From CAZHTS01 sp964535315 (GTDB lineage: Bacteria > Chloroflexota > Anaerolineae > Anaerolineales > Anaerolineaceae), in NCBI GenBank assembly GCA_964535315.1, contig CAZHTS010000068.1, positions 1-24,830 of the forward strand: a stretch of 24,830 bases of DNA, given 5' to 3'. Below are positions 1-7,153 of this stretch, piece after piece (position 1 is the stretch's first letter; each line of letters opens with the position of its first letter). Position numbers and translations under genes: made by a program. Under the pieces are notes generated by a model. It was not told where the DNA came from. It made no database searches and saw nothing but the letters and a program-made list of their open reading frames with translations.

Positions 1-15
1 GCAGTGACTTTTTCG

Positions 16-52
16 GGCGGCGCCGCGGGCCAGCAAGACCCGCGGCGCCGCC
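16..52 (-). terminator. Strong GC hairpin after the lipoprotein gene
   Basis: A perfect 14-bp inverted repeat (16-29 pairs with 39-52) with a 9-nt loop begins 11 bases beyond the stop codon of the minus-strand gene at 64-1179. Read on the minus strand it is followed by CGAAAAAG and not by a run of T, so it is not a textbook Rho-independent terminator. It may end transcription weakly or protect the 3' end of the mRNA. Confidence 0.5.
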
Positions 53-63
53 AACACCCGGCC

Positions 64-1179
64 TTACAACCCGGAAATCAACGCCTTCCAGGTGTTCGCC
101 CCCACAATCCCGTCCACCTTCAAGCCCTTGTCGTGCTGGAATTTGCGCACCGCCTCGTCGGTCTTGGTGCCAAATTTGCCATCTACCGTCAGGCTGAAAC
201 CGTAACCGTTCTTGAGCACATGCTGCACCGCCTTGACCGCCGCCCCGGCGCTGCCCTTGCGCACCGACTGGCCCTGGATCAGCGCCGACCAGGTCTGGTC
301 GCCCACGATCCCGTCTACCTTCAAACCCTTGGCATCCTGGAATTTGCGCACCGCCTCGTCGGTCTTGGCGCCAAATTTGCCGTCCACCGTCAACGAATGA
401 CCGTGCGCCACGAGCAGGTATTGAAGCGCGTACACCCCCGTGCCCTGGCTGCCCTTGCGATACATCCCCCAGGAACTGCCCTGGCTGCTCTGGCTTTGCT
501 GGCTGTCGTTCGACGAATTATTCGACGCCTCCGTCGGCCCCGGCACGACGATCTGCACGTACATCTGGCTGCCGTACAGCACCCCGCCCGGTGTGCGCAT
601 CTGCCAGTACGAACGGTAGGTGCCCTCGCTGGCAGGCGCCACAAAATTTACACTGACATCCGTCGTGGCGCCCGGCGCGATCGCCGCCACCCCCACCGCC
701 GAAGGCCCGCCCATCGCTTCCCCGGAAATATACACCAGTTGCGTCCCGGTTTCCCAGGCGCAGTTGCCCGTGTTTTGCACCCGCCACGTCTTCTGGAAAG
801 GCTTCCCCGCCCGCAGCACGGTATTATCCGGGACGGTCACATCGGTCACAAAGGTCGCCCCTAAGGTGCAGGCCAGCGTCGGCGTCAGCGTGGCGCTCGG
901 TATCAACGTGGCAGTCGCCGTCAACGTGACGGTGGACGTCTGGGTAAAGGTCGCCGTGGTCAGCGGGGTCAACGTTGCCGTCGCCGTAGCCGGCACGGGG
1001 CTGGGGCTGCTGACCGCCGCATCCGCCTGCGCCGCCTGAAGCGGCGTCGCCGACGCCGCCGCGCTGGAAGGCTGCGCAGTGGCAGCCGGCGAAGACACGG
1101 GCGCATTGCAGGCCAACGCCGCCGCCAGTAAAACGGCGCACACCGCCAACAGGGAAACACGCAGTCGATTGTGATACAT
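64..1179 (-). CDS. Lipoprotein with NBR1-like Ig domain and two peptidoglycan-binding domains
   Basis: The 371-residue product is probably a surface lipoprotein held to the membrane and to the cell wall. A basic, hydrophobic signal peptide ends at Cys24 (LAAALAC). Residues 28-104 are a low-complexity Ala/Thr/Ser/Pro linker. Residues about 105-212 resemble the Ig-like NBR1 central domain, with the pattern KTWRVQNTGNCAWETGTQLV. A Ser/Gln/Asn linker follows, then two peptidoglycan-binding type 1 repeats (about 238-302 and 305-370), each with DGKFG.KTDEAVRKFQ and GLKVDGIVG..TW.AL. An upstream in-frame start at 1257 is possible, but the ATG at 1179 has a good AGGAGAGAGGT ribosome site and puts the signal peptide at the N-terminus. 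The gene is divergent from the cytochrome operon. No catalytic domain is seen, so a binding or scaffold role is inferred. Confidence 0.85.
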   Translation of the reverse strand: MYHNRLRVSLLAVCAVLLAAALACNAPVSSPAATAQPSSAAASATPLQAAQADAAVSSPSPVPATATATLTPLTTATFTQTSTVTLTATATLIPSATLTPTLACTLGATFVTDVTVPDNTVLRAGKPFQKTWRVQNTGNCAWETGTQLVYISGEAMGGPSAVGVAAIAPGATTDVSVNFVAPASEGTYRSYWQMRTPGGVLYGSQMYVQIVVPGPTEASNNSSNDSQQSQSSQGSSWGMYRKGSQGTGVYALQYLLVAHGHSLTVDGKFGAKTDEAVRKFQDAKGLKVDGIVGDQTWSALIQGQSVRKGSAGAAVKAVQHVLKNGYGFSLTVDGKFGTKTDEAVRKFQHDKGLKVDGIVGANTWKALISGL

Positions 1180-1432
1180 ACCTCTCTCCTTTTCAAAAAA
1201 AAAATTAAACGCAAACGAACTGCTTACGCAGCCGGTGCACACAACCCCAGGCAGCAACGCCTCCCCTGTTCATTTGACCGCATTGAAAAGGACACGCCGT
1301 AACGGCGGGACTACCCCACACCACTAAAATAATTGGCACACCCAGACATCCCCACTACCCAAATTATCACATAAGAAATCAAAACACGCCAGCCCGCGCC
1401 GCGTACAAATCGAAAATTCACCCGAAATTAAC

Positions 1433-1462
1433 TTGTTTTTAATCTGCGCGACTTGCTATAAT
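1433..1462 (+). promoter_or_regulatory. Sigma70-like promoter of the cytochrome operon
   Basis: A -35 TTGTTT (1433-1438), an 18-nt spacer and a perfect -10 TATAAT (1457-1462) preceded by TGC, which makes an extended -10. The predicted transcript starts near 1469 and gives a leader of about 110 nt before the decahaem cytochrome gene. Confidence 0.7.
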
Positions 1463-1504
1463 TTACGTAATCGCATCCAAATTCACCAGTCGAAGGGAGG
1501 TGAG

Positions 1505-1567
1505 GTGATCGCCCAGGGCTCAAATATCCTCAGAGCAAGGTCGAAGCGTTACGGATCCGATTTTTGA
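1505..1567 (+). CDS. Possible 20-residue leader peptide
   Basis: A GTG codon at 1505 sits four bases after a strong GGGAGG (1495-1500) and opens a 20-codon frame (VIAQGSNILRARSKRYGSDF). Its TGA at 1565-1567 overlaps the GAGGAG ribosome site of the decahaem cytochrome gene, whose ATG is at 1581. That arrangement would allow translational coupling. The peptide is basic and matches no family known to me. The frame is short enough to arise by chance; the well-placed ribosome site is the main support. Confidence 0.3.
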   Translation: MIAQGSNILRARSKRYGSDF

Positions 1568-1580
1568 GGAGAACGCAACC

Positions 1581-3710
1581 ATGATAAAACGTATTTCCCC
1601 TCTCTTGCTGGCCGCGGGGATGCTGGCGGTGCTGGGTGGTGTGCTGGTGGTGATGGCCTTTTTCAGCGCCACGGGCATCGTTTCAGCCGCCACACCGCCG
1701 CCGCCCGAGATCCCTTATGAAAAACTGTGGGCCGCCTCGGCCCACGCCAAAGCCGATGCAGAGGCCTTCGTTCACTGGAACGAGGAAAAACCGCCCGAAA
1801 TCCCGGTGACCTGCGCCAAATGCCACAGCACCACCGGATTCCGGGATTATGTCGGGGCGGACGGCAGCGCCGCCATGAAGGTGGACAAAGCCGCCAAGGT
1901 CGGCACGGTCATCACCTGTGTGGCCTGTCACAATGAGGCCGCCGCCCAATTGAGCAGTGTGATGTTCCCCTCCGGCGCCGAAATCAAGGGCCTGGGCAGC
2001 GAGGCCGTCTGCATGACCTGCCACCAGGGCACCGCCTCCAAAGTGCAGGTGGATGAGAGCATCAAAAAAGCCAATATCACCGACGTGGATAAACCCGTTA
2101 AGGAGTTAGGCTTTACCAACATTCACTACTTTGCCGCGGCGGTCAGCCGCTACGGCACACTGGTCAAGGGCGGTTACGAGTACGATGGCAAAACCTACGA
2201 CGCCCTGTGGGATCACGTCGCAGGCGTACAGACCTGCACCGACTGCCATAACTCGCACTCGCTCGAGCTCAAGACGCAGACCTGCGTCAGCTGTCACCCC
2301 GGCGTCCGCAGCGCCGCCGACGCCCGTAAGATCCGCATGGCCAGTTCCGGCATGGATTACGACGGCGACGGCAACGTTAAGGAAGGCATGTACGACGAGG
2401 TCGACGGTCTGCGCCAGCTGCTCTATACCGCCATCCAGGCCTACGCCAAAGACACAGCCGGCACCCCGCTCGTCTATTCCCCCGACGCTTACCCCTACTT
2501 CTTCAAAGACACCAACGCCAACGGGAAAACGGATAAAGACGAGGCCGCCTTCCCCAACGCCTACAACGCCTGGACGGCGCGCCTGGCCAAAGCCGCCTAT
2601 AATTACCAGACCTCGATCAAAGATGGCGGCGCCTACGTTCACGGCGGCAAATACATCATCGCCTTGTTGTACGACTCAATCGAAGACCTCAACCAGAAAC
2701 TGACCAAACCGGTCGACCTGAGCAAGGCCCACCGCACCGACGCCGGGCACTTTGCCGGCTCGGGCGAGGCCTTCCGCCACTGGGACGCAGACGGTAAGGT
2801 ACCGGGCAACTGCGTCAAGTGCCACACCGGCGCCGGTCTGCCGCAGTTCTTGAGCGAGAACGCCACCATCTCGATGGCGCCGTCCAACGGGTTGATGTGC
2901 GAGACCTGCCACAACGATCTGACCCAATTCACCCGCTACGAGGTCAAGCAGGTAACCTTCCCCAGCGGCGCAAAGGTGGCCTTCGAGCAAAGCCTGGATG
3001 ACAATCTGTGTCTGAACTGCCACCAGGGCCGCGAGTCCACCAGCAGCGTCAACAAGGCGGTCGCCGGCATGGACGCCGACGCCGTCTCAGACAAGATCAG
3101 CTTCCGCAACGTACACTACTTTGCCGCCGGCGCCACCCTGTTCGGCACCGAGGCCAAAGGTGTGTACGAGTACGAGGGCAAGACCTACGTCGGGCGCTTC
3201 AACCACGACGGCAAACTCAACACCTGCACCTCCTGCCACGACGCCCACAACCTGACGCCCAAGATGGACACCTGCAAGACCTGCCACCAGACCGACGACG
3301 CCGCCAAAATCCGCATGCCCACCAGCAATGCCGACTACGACGGCGACGGTAACAAGACCGAGGGCATCAAGGACGAAGTGGAGACGATGAAGGAGCAGCT
3401 CTATGCGACCATCCAGGCCTACGCCAAAGAGGTCAGCAAGACGCCCATCGCCTACAGCCCCAACGCCTATCCCTACTTCTTCGTCGACACCAACGGCAAC
3501 GGCAAGGCAGACGCCGAAGAAACCAAAGCCGAAAATGGCTACAAAGCCTGGACACCGCGCCTGCTCAAGGCCGCCTACAACTACCAGTACGTCAACAAAG
3601 ATCCGGGGGCGTTCGTCCACAACGCCCGCTACATGCTCCAGGTGCTGTACGATTCGATCGCCGACCTGGGCAGCAAAGTCAAAGTCGAGCTAAAGGGTAC
3701 ACGCCCGTAA
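1581..3710 (+). CDS. Decahaem c-type cytochrome, duplicated, with EF-hand-like loops
   Basis: A 709-residue exported multihaem cytochrome for electron transfer outside the membrane. Residues 1-36 form a signal peptide or N-terminal anchor. Ten CxxCH haem sites begin at Cys78, 113, 144, 219, 235 and 411, 440, 477, 549, 565. The two groups of five are offset by 327-333 residues, so the protein is a tandem duplication. Six non-motif histidines are kept in both halves (55/384, 65/400, 182/512, 212/542, 226/556, 354/680) and could be distal haem ligands. Each half also has two DxDxDG or DxNxNG loops (259 and 310; 585 and 636) typical of EF-hand or dockerin calcium sites. The ATG at 1581 follows GAGGAG. 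It is first in a module with the nonahaem cytochrome and cytochrome b. The electron acceptor cannot be read from sequence. Confidence 0.9.
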   Translation: MIKRISPLLLAAGMLAVLGGVLVVMAFFSATGIVSAATPPPPEIPYEKLWAASAHAKADAEAFVHWNEEKPPEIPVTCAKCHSTTGFRDYVGADGSAAMKVDKAAKVGTVITCVACHNEAAAQLSSVMFPSGAEIKGLGSEAVCMTCHQGTASKVQVDESIKKANITDVDKPVKELGFTNIHYFAAAVSRYGTLVKGGYEYDGKTYDALWDHVAGVQTCTDCHNSHSLELKTQTCVSCHPGVRSAADARKIRMASSGMDYDGDGNVKEGMYDEVDGLRQLLYTAIQAYAKDTAGTPLVYSPDAYPYFFKDTNANGKTDKDEAAFPNAYNAWTARLAKAAYNYQTSIKDGGAYVHGGKYIIALLYDSIEDLNQKLTKPVDLSKAHRTDAGHFAGSGEAFRHWDADGKVPGNCVKCHTGAGLPQFLSENATISMAPSNGLMCETCHNDLTQFTRYEVKQVTFPSGAKVAFEQSLDDNLCLNCHQGRESTSSVNKAVAGMDADAVSDKISFRNVHYFAAGATLFGTEAKGVYEYEGKTYVGRFNHDGKLNTCTSCHDAHNLTPKMDTCKTCHQTDDAAKIRMPTSNADYDGDGNKTEGIKDEVETMKEQLYATIQAYAKEVSKTPIAYSPNAYPYFFVDTNGNGKADAEETKAENGYKAWTPRLLKAAYNYQYVNKDPGAFVHNARYMLQVLYDSIADLGSKVKVELKGTRP

Positions 3711-3732
3711 ACCCTGCCGCCCGAACAGACAT

Positions 3733-3770
3733 GCGCCTCCCTGCGGCATGGCGAAGCCGCAGGGAGGCGC
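3733..3770 (+). promoter_or_regulatory. Perfect intercistronic hairpin
   Basis: A perfect 15-bp inverted repeat (3733-3747 pairs with 3756-3770) with an 8-nt loop lies in the 76-bp gap between the decahaem and nonahaem genes. The bases after it are GGGAGCAAAAATTACG, then the ATG at 3787, with no T tract, so a simple terminator is unlikely. The GGGAGG inside the right arm would be buried in the stem; the free GGGAG at 3771-3775 remains for the next gene. A role in mRNA stability or in lowering downstream expression is inferred. Confidence 0.75.
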
Positions 3771-3786
3771 GGGAGCAAAAATTACG

Positions 3787-4959
3787 ATGCGCATCTCCTT
3801 CCTTCGTATCCTGATCTGGGTTCCGGCGCTGGTACTGGCGTTGGGGCTGGCAGGCGGCCTCGGCCCATCTCCGGTTCAGGCCGAAGTCGCAGCACCGCGC
3901 CCGCTATCCCCCGCCGCCGATAACAACGCCTGCCTGGGCTGTCACAGCCGCCCCGGGCTGACGATTGATCTCCCCAGCGGAGAACAACTCCCCATCTCAG
4001 TAGACGAAACCAGCTTCAACCAATCGGTACACGGGACGCAAAACTGTTCGGCCTGCCACACCAACATCCGCGCTTACCCGCACCCCGAACGCACGGCGCA
4101 GACGCGGCGCGACTACACCCTGCAGGCCAGAGACAGTTGCAAAACGTGCCACGACCAGCAATATCAGGAAAACATGGATGGCGTCCACCAGAAGGCCCTC
4201 GACGCCGGCAACCGCAACGCCCCGATTTGCAGCGACTGTCACGACCCGCACAACCAGAAGCAGATAACCGCCCAGGTCAACAGCGCCCCCACCTGCGCTC
4301 GCTGCCACAACGCCATTTTTGAGCAGTACGCCGCCAGCGTACACGGCGCCGGGGCGCAGGGAAAAAACAACCCCGACGTTCCCACCTGTACCACCTGTCA
4401 CGGCGTACACCGCATCTCCGACCCCACCACCGCCGCCTTCCGCATCGATTCACCGCAGTTATGCGCCAAATGCCACACCGACGCCGCCATCATGGATAAA
4501 TACGGCCTCTCCACTCAGGTGCTCAACACCTACGTGGCCGATTTTCACGGCACCACCGTCACCCTGTTTGAAAAACAGTCTCCCGACCAGGCCACCAACA
4601 AACCTGTCTGTTACGACTGCCACGGCGTACACGACATTCGTCGCACCGACGACCCGCAAAAGGGCCTCCAGGTGCGCCAGAACCTGCTGGTGACCTGCCA
4701 GAAATGCCACCCCGACGCCACCGACAATTTCCCCGACTCGTGGCTGAGTCACTACATCCCCGACCGGGAACGCTATCCCCTGGTGTATTACGTCCAGCTC
4801 TTCTACGCCATCCTCATCCCGCTGGTACTGGGAGGAATGGCGTTATACATCCTTACCGACATCTATCGCAAACTGCGCACGGGCGGCAAAAAACCGGCCG
4901 AAGCCAGTGTTGTCATCCCCCCTCCACAAGACAGCGATCAGCCCGGAGAGGAGGAATAA
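3787..4959 (+). CDS. Nonahaem c-type cytochrome with C-terminal membrane anchor
   Basis: A 390-residue cytochrome c of the cytochrome c3/c7-like multihaem type. An N-terminal signal peptide (1-32) is followed by nine CxxCH sites at Cys49, 87, 118, 148, 170, 201, 226, 275 and 304. Two of them carry the extension CHGVHRI or CHGVHDI, common in membrane-associated respiratory multihaem cytochromes. A hydrophobic helix at about 338-358 anchors the C-terminus, leaving a short charged cytoplasmic tail. An earlier in-frame ATG at 3748 lies inside the intercistronic hairpin and would put 13 extra residues before the signal peptide, so the ATG at 3787 is preferred. The gene ends 3 bp before the cytochrome b gene. 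Expected role: taking electrons from cytochrome b and passing them to the decahaem protein or another acceptor. Confidence 0.9.
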   Translation: MRISFLRILIWVPALVLALGLAGGLGPSPVQAEVAAPRPLSPAADNNACLGCHSRPGLTIDLPSGEQLPISVDETSFNQSVHGTQNCSACHTNIRAYPHPERTAQTRRDYTLQARDSCKTCHDQQYQENMDGVHQKALDAGNRNAPICSDCHDPHNQKQITAQVNSAPTCARCHNAIFEQYAASVHGAGAQGKNNPDVPTCTTCHGVHRISDPTTAAFRIDSPQLCAKCHTDAAIMDKYGLSTQVLNTYVADFHGTTVTLFEKQSPDQATNKPVCYDCHGVHDIRRTDDPQKGLQVRQNLLVTCQKCHPDATDNFPDSWLSHYIPDRERYPLVYYVQLFYAILIPLVLGGMALYILTDIYRKLRTGGKKPAEASVVIPPPQDSDQPGEEE

Positions 4960-4962
4960 GCC

Positions 4963-6114
4963 ATGAGCGAAACCCAAACCTACCTGCGCTTCCAGACCGC
5001 CCAGCGCATTCAACACGTGCTGTTGATTGTCTCGTTTACCACCCTGGCTGTCACCGGTCTGCCGCAAAAATATCCCCTCGCGCCGGTCTCCGACGCCATC
5101 GTCGCCTTCCTGGGTGGGATCGAGATCGTGCGCATCATCCACCGCATCGCCGCCACCCTGTTTCTGCTCGAAGCCATCTACCACCTGTTGGAAATCGGCT
5201 ACGGGCTGTTCGTGCGCCGCAGCCGCGCCACCATGCTGCCGGGGCTTCAAGACGCCCGCGACGGCATCCAGGCCACCCTGTACAACCTCGGGTTGGCCAA
5301 AGAGCCGCCCAGGATGGGGCGTTACAACTTCACCGAAAAGATGGAATACTGGGCCCTGGTGTGGGGGCTGTTGATCATGGGCTTGAGCGGTTTTATGCTG
5401 TGGAACCCCATTGCCACGGCGCGCATTCTGCCGGGCGTGTTCATTCCGGCGGCCAAGGCCGCCCACGGCGCCGAGGCCGTGCTGGCTGTGCTGGCCATCC
5501 TGCTGTGGCATTTCTACCACGTACATCTCCGCCACTGGAACTGGAGCATGATCAACGGTCACATCTCGCGCCAGGAAATGGAAGAAGACCACGCCCAGGA
5601 ACTGGAAGCCATTGAAAGCGGGCGCGCCACGCCGGCTGAAATCCCGCCGGCAGTCTTGCGCCGGCGCCAGACGATCTACTATCCGGTGGCGGGTGTACTG
5701 GCCGTCGTCCTGCTTTACACCCTCTTCCAGTTCGTCAACCTGGAAAACACCGCCCTGACCACCGTGCCGCGCATCCGCGAGAACGTGCCCATCTATTCGC
5801 CGCAGACGCCTACCCCACCCCCCAACGCGACGCCGGCGGTCACGGGCAAGGACGACCTGACCTGGGAAGGCGGCGTGGCCGCCTTGTTCAAGGAAAAATG
5901 CGCCGCCTGTCATGGCCAGTCTGGCGGTTTGGCGCTGGATAGCTACGCCAACGCACTGAAAGGCGGCGGCAAAGGCGCCGGCTTCGTTCCAGGCAGGTCC
6001 GACGAGAGCCTGCTGGTGACGGTGCAGGCCGCCGGCGGTCATCCCGGGCAGTTCTCGCCCGAAGAGTTGGACAAAATCAGGGCCTGGATCCAGGCCGGCG
6101 CGCCGGAAAAATAA
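4963..6114 (+). CDS. Membrane cytochrome b fused to a monohaem cytochrome c domain
   Basis: A 383-residue quinone-linked membrane subunit. The N-terminal 200 residues resemble the cytochrome b561 / formate dehydrogenase gamma family, with four hydrophobic segments (about 16-34, 56-80, 128-147, 170-188) and candidate haem b histidines H18, H60, H74, H168, H183, H186 and H188. A fifth helix (about 239-257) leads to a Thr/Pro-rich linker (279-292) and a C-terminal cytochrome c domain with CAACHG at Cys313 and the downstream pattern GRSDESLL.....GGHPGQFS. GAGGAGG just before the start ATG serves as ribosome site. With the nonahaem partner it would form a quinol:cytochrome c oxidoreductase-like module, with the haem c domain facing outward. 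The direction of electron flow is not shown by the sequence. Confidence 0.88.
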   Translation: MSETQTYLRFQTAQRIQHVLLIVSFTTLAVTGLPQKYPLAPVSDAIVAFLGGIEIVRIIHRIAATLFLLEAIYHLLEIGYGLFVRRSRATMLPGLQDARDGIQATLYNLGLAKEPPRMGRYNFTEKMEYWALVWGLLIMGLSGFMLWNPIATARILPGVFIPAAKAAHGAEAVLAVLAILLWHFYHVHLRHWNWSMINGHISRQEMEEDHAQELEAIESGRATPAEIPPAVLRRRQTIYYPVAGVLAVVLLYTLFQFVNLENTALTTVPRIRENVPIYSPQTPTPPPNATPAVTGKDDLTWEGGVAALFKEKCAACHGQSGGLALDSYANALKGGGKGAGFVPGRSDESLLVTVQAAGGHPGQFSPEELDKIRAWIQAGAPEK

Positions 6115-6123
6115 CCCGCGCCG

Positions 6124-7023
6124 TCACTCGAGGCGTAAACGGGTGCCACACACACGACAGAACGCGTCGCCTGGGGCGGCGCGTTTGCCGCATTGGTGAC
6201 AGTAGACCGCTTCCGCGCCTTCACCCGGCAAAACCTTGCTCTTTGCCGCACGTCTGCGCCGGGAGGCGCCGCCCCCCCTGGCTGCTTTACGATACCACAA
6301 CAACCCAACGGCGATCAAAAGGGCGCCCAAAAGCGCCGACACCCACGGCCAGATTTCCTGCAACATGGTACGGCCGGGGGTGTCGGCGTTAATCTCGGCT
6401 GCCTGCACCGGTTGGAAGTTGGAACTGAGCACCTCGTCCACCTTGTCATACTCGAGCCGCAAATTGAATTCGCTCCCTGGTTTCACTGCGCCCAGCAACA
6501 GGTTGTAATAATTCAACCCGTCCTGGCCTTTACGCCCGCTCCCCATATCGGGTTCGATCTTAAAAGAGCGCACACCCACCGGCTCCTGCACCTGGACCGC
6601 CAGGGACTGTACCGGATAATCGCTCAACCAGCGGTACGAAAAACTGCGCTGCGTATTGGCCCGTGACAGGCGCGGATCGTAATACTCCAGCTGAACGTCG
6701 AGCGACGGGGTGGTGAAGGTGATCTGCAGCCAGTCGCCTTTCGCCTCGCTGGTATAGTTCAGGTTATACAGTTGTCTGTCCACATCTTTCATCGCCAGGC
6801 TATACGGCTCGCCCGCCTGACGCGGGATGTTCAGGCGCAGCTGCGCCGGCAGGGTCGTTTGCGGTGAGAGCGTCAGACGATAAATAACCAGCACTTCAGG
6901 GCGGTCGTACTCCGGCCAGATGTCGATTTCGAGTGCGCTGATTTCCAGCGGCTCTTCAGCGCGCACCGGCAGGGGGGCAAGAAAGCCAAACAACAGCAAA
7001 CAAAACAGCACCCAGTTTTTCAC
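6124..7023 (-). CDS. Secreted or membrane protein with C-terminal zinc ribbon
   Basis: A 299-residue protein of unknown function. It has a signal peptide (1-22), a beta-rich extracytoplasmic region of about 195 residues, one transmembrane helix (about 225-244), a basic stretch (RRRR at 255-258) and a C-terminal zinc ribbon with C275xxC278 and C289xxC292. The topology puts the ribbon in the cytoplasm. Three nearby GTG codons compete as start; GTG at 7023 is chosen because GGGAGGT lies five bases upstream of it, whereas 7038 would put the ribosome site inside the gene. A weak TTGGGC-19-TAAGAT promoter at 7069-7099 (minus) is possible. The gene converges on the cytochrome operon with a 9-bp gap and shares no obvious function with it. 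Confidence 0.75.
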   Translation of the reverse strand: MKNWVLFCLLLFGFLAPLPVRAEEPLEISALEIDIWPEYDRPEVLVIYRLTLSPQTTLPAQLRLNIPRQAGEPYSLAMKDVDRQLYNLNYTSEAKGDWLQITFTTPSLDVQLEYYDPRLSRANTQRSFSYRWLSDYPVQSLAVQVQEPVGVRSFKIEPDMGSGRKGQDGLNYYNLLLGAVKPGSEFNLRLEYDKVDEVLSSNFQPVQAAEINADTPGRTMLQEIWPWVSALLGALLIAVGLLWYRKAARGGGASRRRRAAKSKVLPGEGAEAVYCHQCGKRAAPGDAFCRVCGTRLRLE

Positions 7024-7106
7024 CACGACCTCCCGCACAAAGATGGCAGACGCCCGCCCGCGTTTTTAATCTTATCACGGAACCCCGCCGCCCGCCCAAT
7101 AAAATA

Positions 7107-7130
7107 GAGCGGATGAATACTCATCCGCTC
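7107..7130 (-). terminator. Rho-independent terminator of the lipoprotein gene
   Basis: A perfect 10-bp stem (7107-7116 with 7121-7130) and a 4-nt loop lie 23 bases beyond the stop of the minus-strand gene at 7154-7942. On that strand the stem is followed by TATTTTATT, a proper T-rich tail. This is the best terminator in the window. Confidence 0.85.
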
Positions 7131-7153
7131 TTCACAATGCGATCAAAGCTCCG

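Larger units (their letters stand above)
1180..1580. other. Intergenic region between divergent genes
   Basis: This 401-bp, comparatively AT-rich gap separates the lipoprotein gene (minus) from the cytochrome operon (plus). The right part holds the plus promoter (1433-1462) and a possible short leader ORF (1505-1567). I found no convincing minus-strand promoter for the lipoprotein gene; GATAAT at 1363-1368 (minus) lacks a recognisable -35. No RNA gene or known riboswitch pattern was recognised. Confidence 0.6.

Noticed and set aside
4..864. Long plus-strand open frame of 286 codons antisense to the lipoprotein gene
   Set aside because: Its product is Arg/His/Pro-rich with no domain, while the minus strand encodes recognisable Ig and peptidoglycan-binding domains. 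It is a high-GC shadow frame.
1469..1580. Cyclic di-GMP (GEMM) or other known riboswitch in the cytochrome leader
   Set aside because: The conserved GEMM core sequences are not present; only a short ORF and a small palindrome CGGATCCG are visible.
4843..6042. Minus-strand open frame of 399 codons opposite the cytochrome b gene
   Set aside because: The plus strand has haem motifs, membrane helices and a ribosome site; the minus product is low-complexity Gly/Gln/His-rich sequence.
6083..6106. Adjacent palindromes CCTGGATCCAGG and CCGGCGCGCCGG as a terminator of the cytochrome operon
   Set aside because: Both lie inside the coding sequence of the cytochrome c domain, before its stop; no T tract follows.
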